Shown piece after piece: positions 22,506-33,358 of a stretch of DNA of 64,000 bases (position 1 is its first letter; every line of letters begins with the position of its first letter). The notes beneath the pieces are model-generated. The model ran no database searches and had not been told where the DNA came from. It worked only from the letters and a program-made list of their open reading frames with translations. Position numbers and translations under genes: made by a program. Origin of the DNA: Rhabdophis nuchalis. Its lineage: Eukaryota; Chordata; Lepidosauria; Squamata; Natricidae. The stretch is from the NCBI GenBank assembly GCA_039707465.1, contig CM077645.1:147618503-147682502 (forward strand), given 5' to 3'.

Positions 22506-23091
22506 CAGTTTTTTCAACTCAGTTTGCCCACCAGGACAGGATTATGTGGGTTCCAGCTATTTAATTTAGGCTTGGACTCTCCAATTAACACAGTTTAGTT
22601 TAGTTCCCTTATTTTACTTTATTTTATTTACCCTTCTCGTGTATTTTTTCTTTGATTTCCTGAGCTGTCAGTACGAGGTAGGAGTGGTCTGTCTGCCTTC
22701 CATACCTCACAGGTAGGAGACAGACAGCTAATTAACTTCAGCTGTTCGGCGGCTATTCCTGACAGTGATGAGCAGACATACGGCTAATTAGCTTCAGCTC
22801 TTCGGGGGCTATTTCAGCGGAGAGCAGCGTTTGACTTCGGAGCTGCCGCTGCCGCCAGCTCAGCTGCTGCTTTTCCAGCGTTTCTGGCACTGTTTACTGA
22901 TGGCCACCATTTTGGTATCGCACTCCTGCTGCCAACTCAGCCGCCATATACGTGACTTTTTGGTGCCGTTTACTGACGGCTGCCATTTTGTAATAACCCC
23001 CAACAGGTACAGTGACCATTTTGAAGCAGCCATTTCACGCATTTTGCTGCCTCAGTGTGGATCCAAGGACCTTAACCTATAGCTCTCTGCA

Positions 23092-24400
23092 GAGATGCAG
23101 GAGGTCATTGCCCGAGCTATCTCCCAGGAAATAGCTGAAGGGCTGCAACAGAAGGATTGCTAATCTGCACAGGCCTCTACATCTAGGCCTAGGTAGAGCA
23201 GTGCGGGGGATGGTAGTCGTAGGGTGAGGCACCCTTCTTTAGAGTCATCGATGGTCAGTGAGGTTTTCACTTGGGAGGGGCAAGATCAGAATGAGCAGGA
23301 ACTCTCAGAGGATGAGGATCTCCCCCCCGACGCCCCTGCCTTCTCTGGGCTCTTTAAGCTCACCACCTTCAAATCTATTCTTCATAAGGCCAAAGCTATC
23401 ACCCAGCTGGGTGTCATGCTCCAGGCAGCTCAGGGACCTCCACTTCGGCTACCTCTAAGCCTAGTGATAGTCTATTCAAGCAACAGATCCTACATCAGAA
23501 ATTGGTTCCCGTACCAGATCTCTTCCTGGAGGTCATGCAGCATCAGTGGGCACAACCTGGCACTCTGGCTGTTCCTAGTTGTGGTGACAAAAAACTACTC
23601 GGTTGAGGCCAACCTGGAGGATGTTCTAAAACTACCTTTAGTAGATCCCCCAGTTGCCTCCCTTACCTCCAACTCTGTCTTTCCTGCAGACCTCATGGAA
23701 GGTCTGAAGGCGGAAGACAAGAAAGTAGAGAAGGCATGCCACAAAATGCACCAGATGGCCGCCTGGGCTATTTATTTATTTATTTTATCCAATTTATATC
23801 CCGCCCTTCTCCAAAAGGACCCAGGGCCTCATTTTTCAATAGGGTCTCCATTCTTTGGCTGAGCGAAATGCAGTCCAGGTTGCCTGCTGGAGAAATTATA
23901 GCTGCTTCTCAGTACTCAGCTGATGCTTCCCTAAATGCAGCTAAATTTGCTTCAAGGGCTCTGGCATCTAATGTGACATCACGTTGACTTTTGTGACTTG
24001 GCCATTGGCAAGCTGATTTGAAGTGGAAGTGGAAGTTGGCCATGGCCCCTTTTAAAGGAATAAGCTGTTTGGTGAAGCCTTAGTTGAGGGAAAGGAGAAG
24101 AGGAAGGTCCTTCCCACTGTCACCAAAAAGCAAGAGCACAAGCCAGCGCTTTATTATAGGAGGCAGTCCTTTTGAGCGACTGACCACTCCTTCCAGTCAC
24201 CATCCTTCTAGAGACCATCTTCTCAATCCTCAGATAGTTCCCAAGAAAGGCAGCCATTTCGGGGCATGGGTAGACAATAGTCCCGTTACTGCAGGACATC
24301 TCGAGGAGGGTCCTCTAACGGATCTTTCCACAAATCCAAGTGACCACCAAGGGATTCCTCCCATTGGGGAATGACTCCAGCTGTTCGCCCCTCAATGAGA
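23092..24400 (+). pseudogene. DIRS #1 gag-like region
   Basis: Starts at an ATG at 23095 (MQEVIARAISQEIAEGLQQ). It continues through an acidic stretch ('QNEQELSEDEDLPPDAPAF', about 23285-23345) to an AFSGLFKL motif and later 'VEANLEDVLKLPLVDPPVA' and 'KVEKACHKMHQMAAWA'. The same landmarks recur in DIRS #2 (a 'YQPAFVGLFKSLLKARR' motif and 'DLNKALDVPLVDALIVA'). The region is interrupted by stops and by an inverted CR1 tail at 23769-23828, and resumes with 'GEIIAASQYSADASLNAAK'. No enzymatic domain is seen. Confidence 0.65.
23769..23828 (-). mobile_element. Short inverted CR1 3' tail inside DIRS gag
   Basis: (TATT)n then 'ccaatttatatcccgccctt' and 'aaaaggacccagggcc', the antisense of the CR1 3' end, only about 60 bp long. 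It splits the gag region. Confidence 0.8.
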
Positions 24401-24529
24401 CAGAACCACAGGCGATGCCTGGGTCTTACAGCATGTAATCCAGGGCCTTGCCCTAGAGTGCATTTCTCATCCCCCGAGAAATTTTATCTGTTTTCCCACT
24501 CCATCCTGCCCAACCAAAAGAGCTCTTAA

Positions 24530-25697
24530 TAACCAGGAAATTCAACATCTCCTGGAAATCAACACCATAGAACAAGTTCCATCCGACCAGGAAGTAAGGG
24601 GATTTTACTCAATCCTCTTCCTGGCTCCCAAGAGCATGGGGGATGGAAGGCAATATTGGAACTGAAGAACCTCAACCATCACATCACTTACAGGAGGTTC
24701 AAAATACAATCCCTGCAAACCATCCTGGCAGGGTTCCGACAGGGGGACATCCTCACGGCCATAGATATGAAGGAGGCTTACCTACACATCCCAATTCGGC
24801 CACATTATCGAAGGTTCCTGAGATTCTTTTATGCAGGCCGACTCTATCAATATTGGGCCCTCCTATTAGGCCTGTCGTCAGCTGCCAGGTCCTTCAGCAA
24901 AATTTGGGCAGTTTTGTTGCTGCTCACCTCAGGCGGAGACCAGTGAGTCTACAATGTTACCTGGATGACATCCTCATCCAATCGTCATCCAGGAAAGAGG
25001 CCCTTCATGATCTCCAGTCAACCATGACAGCCCTTTGGATGGGGAAAAGCCAGTTAATCCCCATGACCAGGCTTCTCCACCTCGGAACAGAAATAGACAC
25101 TGCACTCTGAGGGTGTTTCTCTCCCCAGGAAGAGTAGACAGCATAAAGGCCTTAGTCAACAGGGTTCAGGAAGCAAGACAGGTACCAGTGCTGCTCCTTT
25201 CCAGCAGCAAGATAATCTCATGCATATCAATAGTCCCATGGGCATGCTTGCACGCACGAGAGCTTCGGTGGTTCCTGCTGCCTCTACAAAGGATCAACAA
25301 GAGAACCTCGGCAGTGATCATTCGGGTTCTGCTGAAGGTGAAACGCTCACTCCGATGGTGGGGATCGTCCGTTCTGACCCAAGGCAACCTCTTCAAGGAG
25401 CCCAATCATCTAGTTGTCACAACAGACACAGGTGTATCCAGCTGGGTTGCTCATCTAGGCCAGCAGGTGACACAAAGCATGTGGTCCCAGGACAAATCAG
25501 CTCGCAGCATCAATTGGCTGCAGCTGAGAGTCGCCAGACTTGCATTGAGACACTTCAAACAGGACATTCAGCATCAGCACGTTCTTTTGATGACGGACAA
25601 TGTGGCCACAAAGACCCATATCAACCGCCAGGGTGGTACAAGATCCAGGTCCCTCATGGCGGAGATGGAATCCCTAGGCAGGTGGATGAAGCGTCAT
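24530..25697 (+). pseudogene. DIRS #1 reverse transcriptase and RNase H (first part)
   Basis: RT landmarks: 'DILTAIDMKEAYLHIPIRPH' (motif A, 24748-24807), RRFLRFFYAGRLYQYWALLLGL (24810-24875; split here as RRFLRFFYAG plus RLYQYWALLLGL), then the catalytic CYLDDILIQSSS (24955-24990; YLDD is usual for DIRS and gypsy-type RTs). RNase H landmarks: [15 protein letters not shown] (25415-25460), [14 protein letters not shown] and '[20 protein letters not shown]' (25586-25645). Frame changes occur between the blocks, and CR1 interrupts after the 'RWMKRHW' segment near 25697. This is genuine DIRS pol sequence, not functional. Confidence 0.85.
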
Positions 25698-27400
25698 TGG
25701 ACCTGTGCCCCTCTTGGCTTGTACTGGCATCCTGGGAGGTGACACGAGGCTGGCTCCAGGGCATTGTGAATTCATTTCTGAGTGAGGGGTACTTGCCTAC
25801 CGTCTTGAAAGAGGCGGTGGTGAGACCCCTCCTCAAGAAGCCATCCCTGGACCCGGCTTTATTAGAGAACTATCGTCCCGTCTCCAACCTTCACTTTTTA
25901 GTGAAGGTTGTTGAGAGTGTGGTGGCCCAACAGTTTCCTCGACACTTGGAGGAAGTTGATTATCTAGACCCGCGCCAGTCCAGCTTCCGGCCCGGTCACA
26001 GCACTGAGACGGCATTGGTCGCGTTGGTGGATGATCTCTGGAGGGCACAGGATAGAGGTTGTTCCTCTATCCTGGTCCTGTTAGACCTCTCAGTGGCTTT
26101 TGATACCATCGACCATGGTATCTTATTGCACCGATTGGGGGGGTTGGGACTGAGAGGCACCATTTTATGGTGGTTCTCGTCCTACCTCTTTGGTCGGTCG
26201 CAATGGGTGTTGGCAGGAGGGCAGAGGTCGTCCCCGAGGCCCCTCACATGTGGGGTTCCTCAGGGGTCGGTCCTCTCGCCACTTCTGTTCAACACCTACA
26301 TGAAGCCGCTGGCCGAGATCATCCGTGGTTTTGGGGTGGAATACCATCTGTACGCTGATGACAGCTGTACATATCCACCCCAAACCACCCCAACGATGCC
26401 GGCGAGGTGCTGTCCCAGTGTCTGGAGGCCGTACGGGTCTGGATGGGTAGTAACAAACTCAAACTCAACCCGTCCAAGACCGAGTGGCTGTGGTTTCCGG
26501 CACCCCGGTTCAGCCAGATAAGTCCAACACTGGCCATTGGGGGCGAACAACTGGCCCCCGTGGAGAGGGCGTGCAACTTGGGCGTCCTCCTGGATTCCTG
26601 GCTGTCCATGGAGAACCATGTGGTGGCCGTGGCCAAGGGGGGGCGTTCTATCAGGTTCGCCTGATACACCAGTTGCGCCCCTTACTGGACCGGGGGGCCC
26701 TTCGCACAGTCACTCAAGGCCTTGTGACATCCCGGCTGGATTACTGTAATGCTCTCTACATGGGGCTCCCCTTGAGGTGCACTCGAAAGCTACAGTTAGT
26801 GCAGAATGCGGCCGCGCGGGTGGCTATGGGTGCCTCAAGGCAAGCCCATGTAACACCTCTCCTGCGCGAGCTGCACTGGCTGCCTGTGGCCTTTCGAGTG
26901 CGCTTCAAGGTGTTGACCACCATCTTTAAATCGCTCCATGGCTCGGGGCCTAGCTATATACGAGACCGCCTCCTGCCCCATACATCTCTTCGTCCGGTCC
27001 GCTCCCACAGAGAGGGCTTTCTCCGGGTGCCGTCGGCTAGGCAATGCCGTTTGGCGACACCCAGGGGAAGGGCCTTCTCTGTGGCGGGCCCGGCCGCCCT
27101 CTGGAACGACCTACCCCCTGACCTTCGCACTACCTCGGACCTCCGCCTCTTCTGCCAACGTCTTAAGACGCATTTATTCCAACAAGCCGGCCTAGGATAG
27201 CCCCCCATTCTGACTTTTATACATAAATTATAATTTGGTAGGGTTTTTAAATATGGGTTTTAGCACGGGTAAATAATTTAATATATTTTAATGTTGTATA
27301 TTGTATTTATTGTGGTTTTTAAATAATGCCTGTGCGCCGCCCTGGGTCCTAACGAAAAGGGCGGGGTATAAATTCGAATAAATAAATAAATAAAATAAAT
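25698..27400 (+). mobile_element. CR1 LINE inserted in DIRS RNase H
   Basis: A 5'-truncated CR1 starting in ORF2 just before the RT. Landmarks: '[20 protein letters not shown]', [48 protein letters not shown] (motif A), '[20 protein letters not shown]', EYHLYADDS (catalytic YADD, about 26342-26368). Then the second-half frame 26484-27200 gives LDYCNALYMGL, 'HVTPLLRELHWLPVAFRVRF', RATPRGRAFSVAGPAALWNDLP. The CR1 tail 'tgtgcgccgccctgggtcct' and (AATA)n close it at about 27400. A frameshift lies near 26370-26400. The 433-codon frame covering 25220-26521 is a chance read-through from DIRS into CR1. Confidence 0.9.
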
Positions 27401-27960
27401 GTCGAATCTCTTGGAGTTGAACATATTTTGGGTGAAAAATGTGAGTGAAGAACACCCAGGTGGACTTGCTGAGCAGAACCACAATAGACAATTCAGAGTG
27501 GCACCTGCATCAGGTCTCTTCTGTCAGTTATCACAGAGATCCGGTCATTCAATTCTCGACTTATTTGCCAGCTAGGAGAACATGCAGCTCCCCTGCTTCT
27601 TCACCCGATTCCACTCTCCATGGGCGGAGGGGACCAACATCCTTTGTTGCAAGTGGCCCAAAGGTCTCTTATATGCCTTTCCAATCCTGCCAATCATACC
27701 ACAGGTACTCCACAAGGTAATTGCAGAGGAAGCAGAGGTCCTTCTGGTGGCTCCACACTGGCCCCAGAGGTCCTGGTACACCGACCTTGTCAGTCTTTCG
27801 ATAGCCAATCTCTGGCGAATACCTCAGGGTCAGGTCTCTCTCAGCCACGGGGCCATCGTCCACCCGGACCCTCAGTGGCTACAGCTGGCTTCTGAGAAGA
27901 AGGAACTTTTCAGACAAGGTAATCCATATCATTCAGGTGTCCAGGACACCCTCAACTACT
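27401..27960 (+). pseudogene. DIRS #1 RNase H end and linker
   Basis: Resumes DIRS after the CR1. Frames give 'VDLLSRTTIDNSEWHLHQ', 'QLPCFFTRFHSPWAEGTN', 'WPKGLLYAFPILPIIPQVLH' and 'VLLVAPHWPQRSWYTDL'. These are the conserved DIRS segment between RNase H and the recombinase (typical 'ADWLSR', 'LYAFPPLPLI' and 'VAPxWPxRxW' motifs). Confidence 0.85.
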
Positions 27961-28480
27961 AGGATCTATGACACAATGTGGGCCACATTTGCCACATGGT
28001 GTGCCTCCCACAAGATAGACCTTGTGACAGCAACAGTACCGTGCATTTTGGACTTCTTGCTGGAGGGTCTTGACGAGGGACTGGCGCCCAACATTCTTCG
28101 ACAGCAGATAGCGGCATTGTCTACCATCTGTGCAGATATATTAAGACAACAACAGAGTTTTGCAGATCTGAGGACCTCTTCATATCATTCCAACTGAATT
28201 CCATGGGTCGAAGGGTCGCATCTTCCACTATAGGCAGATGGTTAAGGACATGTATTGCATTGTCTTGCGAACAGCAGTCTAGAGCTGTTCTTCAACATAT
28301 CACTGCGCACTCCACATGAAGCGCATTGACAACTGCGGCTTGGGCAACCCAGGTGACTATAGAGAACATTTGCAGGGCGGCAACGTGGTCGTCCCCCTTT
28401 GTTAGGAATTGGACACATTTGCCTCGGTTGAGGCATCATTTGGCAGGAGGGTTCTACAGAGGGTTCACTCCACGTCCGAG
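27930..28480 (+). pseudogene. DIRS #1 tyrosine recombinase remnant
   Basis: The N-terminal half reads 'STTRIYDTMWATFATWCAS' and 'FLLEGLDEGLAPNILRQQIA' (27940-28130), the core-binding domain layout of DIRS recombinases. The C-terminal half around 28320-28440 reads TTAAWATQVTIENICRAATWSS, which in DIRS elements is the conserved stretch following the catalytic H-x-x-R region. Stops and a frame change separate the halves, so it is non-functional. Confidence 0.75.
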
Positions 28481-28524
28481 ACCCTGGGCAGATCTTCTAC
28501 CCTCCCTAGTGACATTTAACTTAG

Positions 28525-28620
28525 GTATGTCCCATGCTTGGACTCTCCAAGGTCACAGAATGACCATTGGCTTATCTGAAGGGTCGTTCTCTGTGCGTTT
28601 AGGGAGAGTCCAACCTTACC
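28525..28620 (+). repeat. DIRS #1 internal complementary region
   Basis: 'gcttggactctcca' near 28535 matches the outer end of the left terminus, and 'ccattggcttatctgaaggg' is complementary to 'cccttcaggtaagccaatgg' at the right terminus (28838-28857). This is the layout DIRS elements use to circularise their cDNA. Confidence 0.8.
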
Positions 28621-28734
28621 CAGGGTCTCTCGGGTTCAGGGGTTGGGATTTCAGAACTGTTGACATCACCAGAGCACCTCCACGTCACATCACTTACTCC
28701 TCCGGATCCAACAATCATTGAAAATGTGGCCTCA

Positions 28735-28868
28735 AGGAGGAACAAGAGCCATGGTTAAAGAAAATTCAAACTCAGTCCTAGGACAAGCAGACTAAGTTAA
28801 CTTATGCTTGGATTCTACTGCAGCGCACAGAAAATGACCCTTCAGGTAAGCCAATGGTCATTTTCTTA
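28735..28868 (-). repeat. DIRS #1 right inverted terminal repeat
   Basis: 'catggttaaagaaaattcaa', 'ctcagtcctaggacaagcag' and 'cttatgcttggattctactg' are the inverse complement of the left end. It extends to about 28866 with the region matching the internal complementary region. Confidence 0.85.
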
Positions 28869-28869
28869 A

Positions 28870-29335
28870 ATCACATTTCTGAATGAAAAATAAATGAAAT
28901 ATTGTATATTTTACTTAAAATGCTCAAATATTTTAGATAACATCAGATAATATTAGATAAAATTATTGGAGCAGTTTTAAAATTACTGTACTTTCAGGGG
29001 AATATGAGTTCTAACCTTTAAATGTTACTTTAAATCAAAATCTTAGCTATTATGACTTCCTTGATTTTAGTGAAATAACGTGTTAAATATACCTTGGGTA
29101 AACAGATTATTAGTGGGTTAATTTGCTGCTTATATGTGTTTTGATGTAATTACCTTATAGTTATTTCTCCATTAACTTTTTGAAGCAAAATATTATGTTA
29201 TCAATATAATATGGAATGAAATCATACATTATGAATGATCAATAACTGTATATTCTCATAGATCTTAGAACTAAAGGGCATTTTCACATTCATATGGGAT
29301 AGAACAGTTATATTTAATTTATTTTTAATGAAATG
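28870..29335 (+). other. CDYL intron 1, AT-rich, nothing recognised
   Basis: No motif, frame or repeat identified until the CR1 tail at about 29340. Confidence 0.5.
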
Positions 29336-29511
<176 letters not shown>

Positions 29512-29893
29512 TATAAAACATACAAGTGTTACAAAATTTAATTTCATTTTTACGGACACATTTTTTTTGCTAGTAGCAATAGCAAACTGATTTTGACACA
29601 ATCTGAAACTCAGACAAATTAATCACTTCTAAAATGTAACTGGAATATTGACCCATATCTTTGGAGATACAGTGGTACTTAAGTACTCATTGTTATTGGT
29701 TCTGGAGGCATGATGAATACCAAAAATTACAAGTACCAAACAGATTTTTCCCATGATAATAATGAGTCACAAGGCAGCTGAAACAGAAAAGTTCTAGCTT
29801 GTGGGTTGAGTACCAATGAACAATGAGTGTTGAGACAACATTTTCATATCAGAATGCATTGAGTACCAAATTCAATGAGTTTCAAAGCAATTA

Positions 29894-30951
29894 CCGTATT
29901 TTGCGGAGTATAAGATGCACCTTTTTTCCTCTAAAAAGAGGCTGAAAATCTGGGTGTGTCTTATATATCAAATACAGCATTTTTGCCTCCTGAGCCCCCC
30001 CCCCCCCTTCACCAAAATGGCCATGCATACCCTTATGGAGGCTTTGCAGAAAGCTCCTGGGGGCTGGGGAGGACAGAAATAAGGAAAAACAGGGCGTTTT
30101 TTGCCCCCCCCCCCCCCCGGTCCCCAGCAGCACTCTATAAGCCTCCATAAGACTATGCATGCCATTTTTTTGACCAAAAAACGGCCCGTTGTCATGAAAG
30201 AAGGGCTGTTTTTTGCTCATTTTGGGCACCCCTACCCCCAAGGAGCACTCTGCAAGCCCCCTTTCCAAGGCTATTCGTGCCTTTTATTTGGAAAAAAAAG
30301 GGCCCGTTTTCGTGAAAAATGGGCTGTTTTGGGGAGGTTTGCAGAGTGCAAAGGCATTTTTTTCCCTTTCAGAAAGCTGTTTAGAGGGGTTGATGAGAAT
30401 TACATTGGTCAAGTGCTGTGCCTGCAGAAACAAAGAATTAGGTGCTACAGGTTGTCAGCTATTTCCTCCTTCAGCACATGGGTAAATACACCTGGAAACA
30501 TCTACCTATCTACCTACCTATCTACTCTCTATACCTACCTACCGTATTTCTCCCCCCCTCCATTTACCTATATAACCATCTACCTACCTACTCTCTCTAC
30601 CCCTACCTATCTACTGTATTTCTCTCTCTTTCTCTCTCTGTCCCTCTACCTACCAACCTACCTTCTCTTTCTCCCCTACCTATCTACTGTATTTCTCTAT
30701 TTTTCTCTCTCTATCCCTCTACCTACCAACCTACCTTCTCTCTCTCTCTCTTCTTAAGTACTGTATTTCACTTTCTCTGTCTCTGTCTCTCCCTTTATCT
30801 ATCTACCTACCTACTTAACTACTCTCTCTCCCCCTACCTACCTACTGTATCTCTCGTTCTCTCCCTCTCTCTCCCTCTATCTACCTACCTACTTTTTTTT
30901 ATAATTTGCCTCTTCAAAACCTGGGTTTGTCTTAGAGTCCGAAAAATACGG
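29894..30951 (+). mobile_element. 1058-bp TIR element with internal (CTAC)n array
   Basis: Ends 'ccgtattttgcggagtataa' and 'cttagagtccgaaaaatacgg' (inverted), flanked by TA at 29892-29893 and 30952-30953, so probably Tc1/mariner-type. There is no transposase. The interior holds G- and C-tract-rich sequence and, from about 30490 to 30890, a long imperfect (CTAC/CTAT/CTCT)n array. A sister copy in the opposite internal orientation begins at 63278 with the same array. Confidence 0.8.
30490..30895 (+). repeat. (CTAC/CTAT)n with (TCTC)n tetranucleotide array
   Basis: About 400 bp of higher-order repeats: blocks of 'ctacctacctatctac' alternating with 'tctctctctc' and 'tactgtatttctct'. It lies inside the TIR element and recurs (complementary) at 63335-63580. 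Confidence 0.9.
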
Positions 30952-30999
30952 TAATACTAAGGTACCACTGTATTCACAGCCTGTCGTGACTTGTCCAGA

Positions 31000-31790
31000 T
31001 TTCAAAAAATATATAAACATTTAAATAGTCAAAATCTACCCTTATTAGGGGAAATGGCCAACATTTGCTTTTTGCAATTCTTAAGCACTATTTATTATGA
31101 GCTAATGTACAACTGTAATAAATAAATAATAAACAGTATTAGGAAGCGTATGTGAAGACCATCTGGTCACAGGTCCCTATGCCAATTTTATAATCATAAA
31201 TTATCTCAAGCTTGATTTTGTAATTTCTGCATTCTTATACATTAAAGGAAAGAAAATCATAATGATTTTTCTGACACCAGCGTAATTATTCACTCTTTGT
31301 AATGAGCATATATCTGGATTTATAGGTTAGAAACTGACTTTTGAAAAATACAATGGCCCATATAGTCAAGATTTTTCTTAGTTAATTCCCTAGCTAGGGA
31401 TACATCAATTAAAAAAAACTAAGATTATTTTATTAGCCATATAGATATGATTGAATTTGTTATTGTTTTTCTTAAATTTTGAGCTGATATGATGTGACCT
31501 TTTATCTTCATATATTTGAACATTATAAATGTTTAGCAGTGTAGAATTGTGACCAGTCTGAATTATTTAATTTGGTTAATTATAATACAACACATTGGGG
31601 GAGAATCTTGTGTTACAAGCAAAATGATTCAAACCAAGTTAATATGTTTTGTGCAGCATGAGTGGTGATGTCTGTATTGGGAGCTTACAAAATGTTTTTT
31701 AAAAGCAAACTACAAAATGAGGTTGTAAAACCATGAGGTACTATTAAAACTATTATGATTAAATTTTGGAAGTTGGATACATACATACAA
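31000..31790 (+). other. CDYL intron 1, apparently unique
   Basis: A+T-rich; no repeat or coding signal recognised. Confidence 0.5.
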
Positions 31791-31794
31791 TGGC

Positions 31795-31823
31795 TGTGTG
31801 TGTGTGTGTGTGTGTGTGTGTGT
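31795..31823 (+). repeat. (TG)n microsatellite
   Basis: 29 bases of perfect TG repeats just left of the second DIRS element. Confidence 0.95.
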
Positions 31824-32578
31824 TCAGCATAACTCTGGAATGCCTTGAGCAATTTCCCATTGTTGGTAGAGACAGCAGCCTGGAATGGGTTAACTGTTAC
31901 CATCCAACGGGACCGAGTCTGAATATTTCAATATCCCGCCTCCTCTACTGGCTCCTCCAGCTCTTAAGATTCAGTTTCCTTAGGGATAGGATGTGCTATT
32001 TGGATTTCCATATCAAATTGATTATAAATTCACCTTTTTGGTTTCAAATTTGTTTTTCTGGCTTCTCCTTTCAATCATGAATAGCAGGGGAAGCTAGGTT
32101 GTTTGGAGCTGTGTAGCAGTCAGGGGGGCTTTGCCTGGTTGTCCCCCCCTTTTCACTCATATTTTTCAGAGGGGGTGAGTCTGAAGAAACGTCAAGGTGC
32201 CCAAGAGAGTGGCGATGCTCCAGAAAGATGACCATGGCTCCAATTGCTCCTCGTGGCTTCAGCTTTGCCGTCGGAGGAGGTTTTGCATCAGGCGGCCGCT
32301 ATTTTGAAGGAGATTTTGGTGCAGCCGCCATTTTGTTTGGTGCGGAAAGTGCTGGGGCACAGGGGCTGTCTGGACCCCTTGAGGTAGCAGGGCCCAGAAG
32401 AGCTCTTTCCGCTATTGCCCTTTTTAAGCCTGCTGACTCGCGAGGCCCAGGAGACCCCTTTGCGTCCCCTCAAGCAAAATATTTTTTTTTAAATCGGGGT
32501 TTGAGGAGCAGCATAGTGGTTCCCCACCTGCCACCACCCTGCCACCAAGGCCTCGCACAGGAGAGTTAGCAACAGGCC

Positions 32579-33343
32579 TTGATCCATCCAGATAAGTTTG
32601 GCAGATTTGGAGGGATCTTTGAAGGAGGTGATTTCCCCTCCCTGGAGGAAGCTGTGGCAGGGCCATCAGGGGTTCCACCCACTAGGAAGCGGGCAGCCCT
32701 TCCACACAAAACTGCTGGGTGCCCTAAGAAGGTCTCCAAGTCAGCCCAGAAGGCTGAAGAGAGGAGGGCCCTGGGCCGTGAATTTGCAAGGGCGCAGAAG
32801 GAGGCCAATAAACTGGCGTTGCAGATTACTGTATAGGCCCAGGTCCATTCTCAGCCCCCAGAAGAGAGGTCTAGAGAGGTCTCGAGGTAGCCTTTGCCAG
32901 GCTGCTGTGCCAGCTCCCTCCATTGGAATCCAACCCGGGTCTCAGCCTGACATGGCACCTATTATTTCTGAGGCCATTCGCCAAGGAATAGCGGCAGGGC
33001 TGATGCAGTGGAATTCCCCTCAGGCCTCAGGTTGCAGCAAGTCAGGAGGCAGGAAGAAACGTAAATCCAAGCGGGGCCTGATCAGAATACAGCAGGCACC
33101 CCACTAGGTCCCCTAGTCAGTCACCCTCTTCTGAGGAGGAAAGGGACAGCCAGAGGGGTTCAGAGATGTCTGGTGATAAGGGCCTTGAGTCATACCAGCC
33201 CGCCTTCGTGGGCCTCTTTAAGTCACTCTTAAAAGCACGGAGGGTGACTGCTCTGGATGAGTTTCTGAGCATCCAGCCCACTCAGCAGTTCCCGGGGACA
33301 ACACTGATCCGCTATTTTTAGAACCAGCAAGGTGGTGCCAGCT
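32579..33343 (+). pseudogene. DIRS #2 gag-like region, first part
   Basis: The 85-codon frame 32579-32836 ends in basic, alanine-rich sequence ('KKVSKSAQKAEERRALGREF'). Beyond it a second frame gives 'PDMAPIISEAIRQGIAAGLM', equivalent to the start of gag in DIRS #1, then 'YQPAFVGLFKSLLKARRVTA' with an acidic run before it. It breaks off at the L1-like insertion and continues after it with 'LFLDVVQCQWASPG' and 'DLNKALDVPLVDALIVA', matching DIRS #1. Several stops. Confidence 0.6.
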
Positions 33344-33358
33344 CCCAAGTTGTTTCTT

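Larger units (their letters stand above)
22388..28868 (+). mobile_element. DIRS-type retrotransposon #1, near complete, inactive
   Basis: DIRS elements copy via reverse transcriptase but integrate with a tyrosine recombinase, so they lack LTRs and target duplications. All hallmark parts are visible in order: left inverted terminal repeat (22388-22505), gag-like region (about 23092-24400), RT and RNase H (24530-25697, resuming 27401-27900), tyrosine recombinase (27930-28480), internal complementary region (28525-28620) and right inverted repeat (28735-28866). It is interrupted by a CR1 tail (23769-23828) and by a 1.7-kb CR1 (25698-27400), and has stops and frameshifts throughout. Removing the CR1s gives roughly 4.7 kb, a plausible DIRS length. 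Confidence 0.9.
29670..30970 (+). mobile_element. TIR MITE (outer) carrying a nested TIR element
   Basis: Outer ends 'cagtggtacttaagtactc' and 'actaaggtaccactg' are inverted repeats, each flanked by TA (29668-29669 and 30971-30972). The host element itself is about 240 bp. A second TIR element (29894-30951) sits inside it. Confidence 0.8.

Noticed and set aside
25220..26521. 433-codon plus-strand frame as a single gene
   Set aside because: Its first half is out-of-frame DIRS RNase H and its second half is CR1 RT; it is a chance fusion across an insertion point.
22388..28868. Endogenous retrovirus
   Set aside because: No LTRs, protease or DDE integrase; inverted termini and a tyrosine recombinase identify DIRS.
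30490..30895. CRISPR-like direct repeats
   Set aside because: Units are 4-20 bases without regular unique spacers, in vertebrate DNA; this is a microsatellite.
30101..30954. Tyr/Leu/Ser/Pro-rich 170-218-codon frames
   Set aside because: Translation of G/C tracts and the (CTAC)n/(TCTC)n array inside a TIR element.
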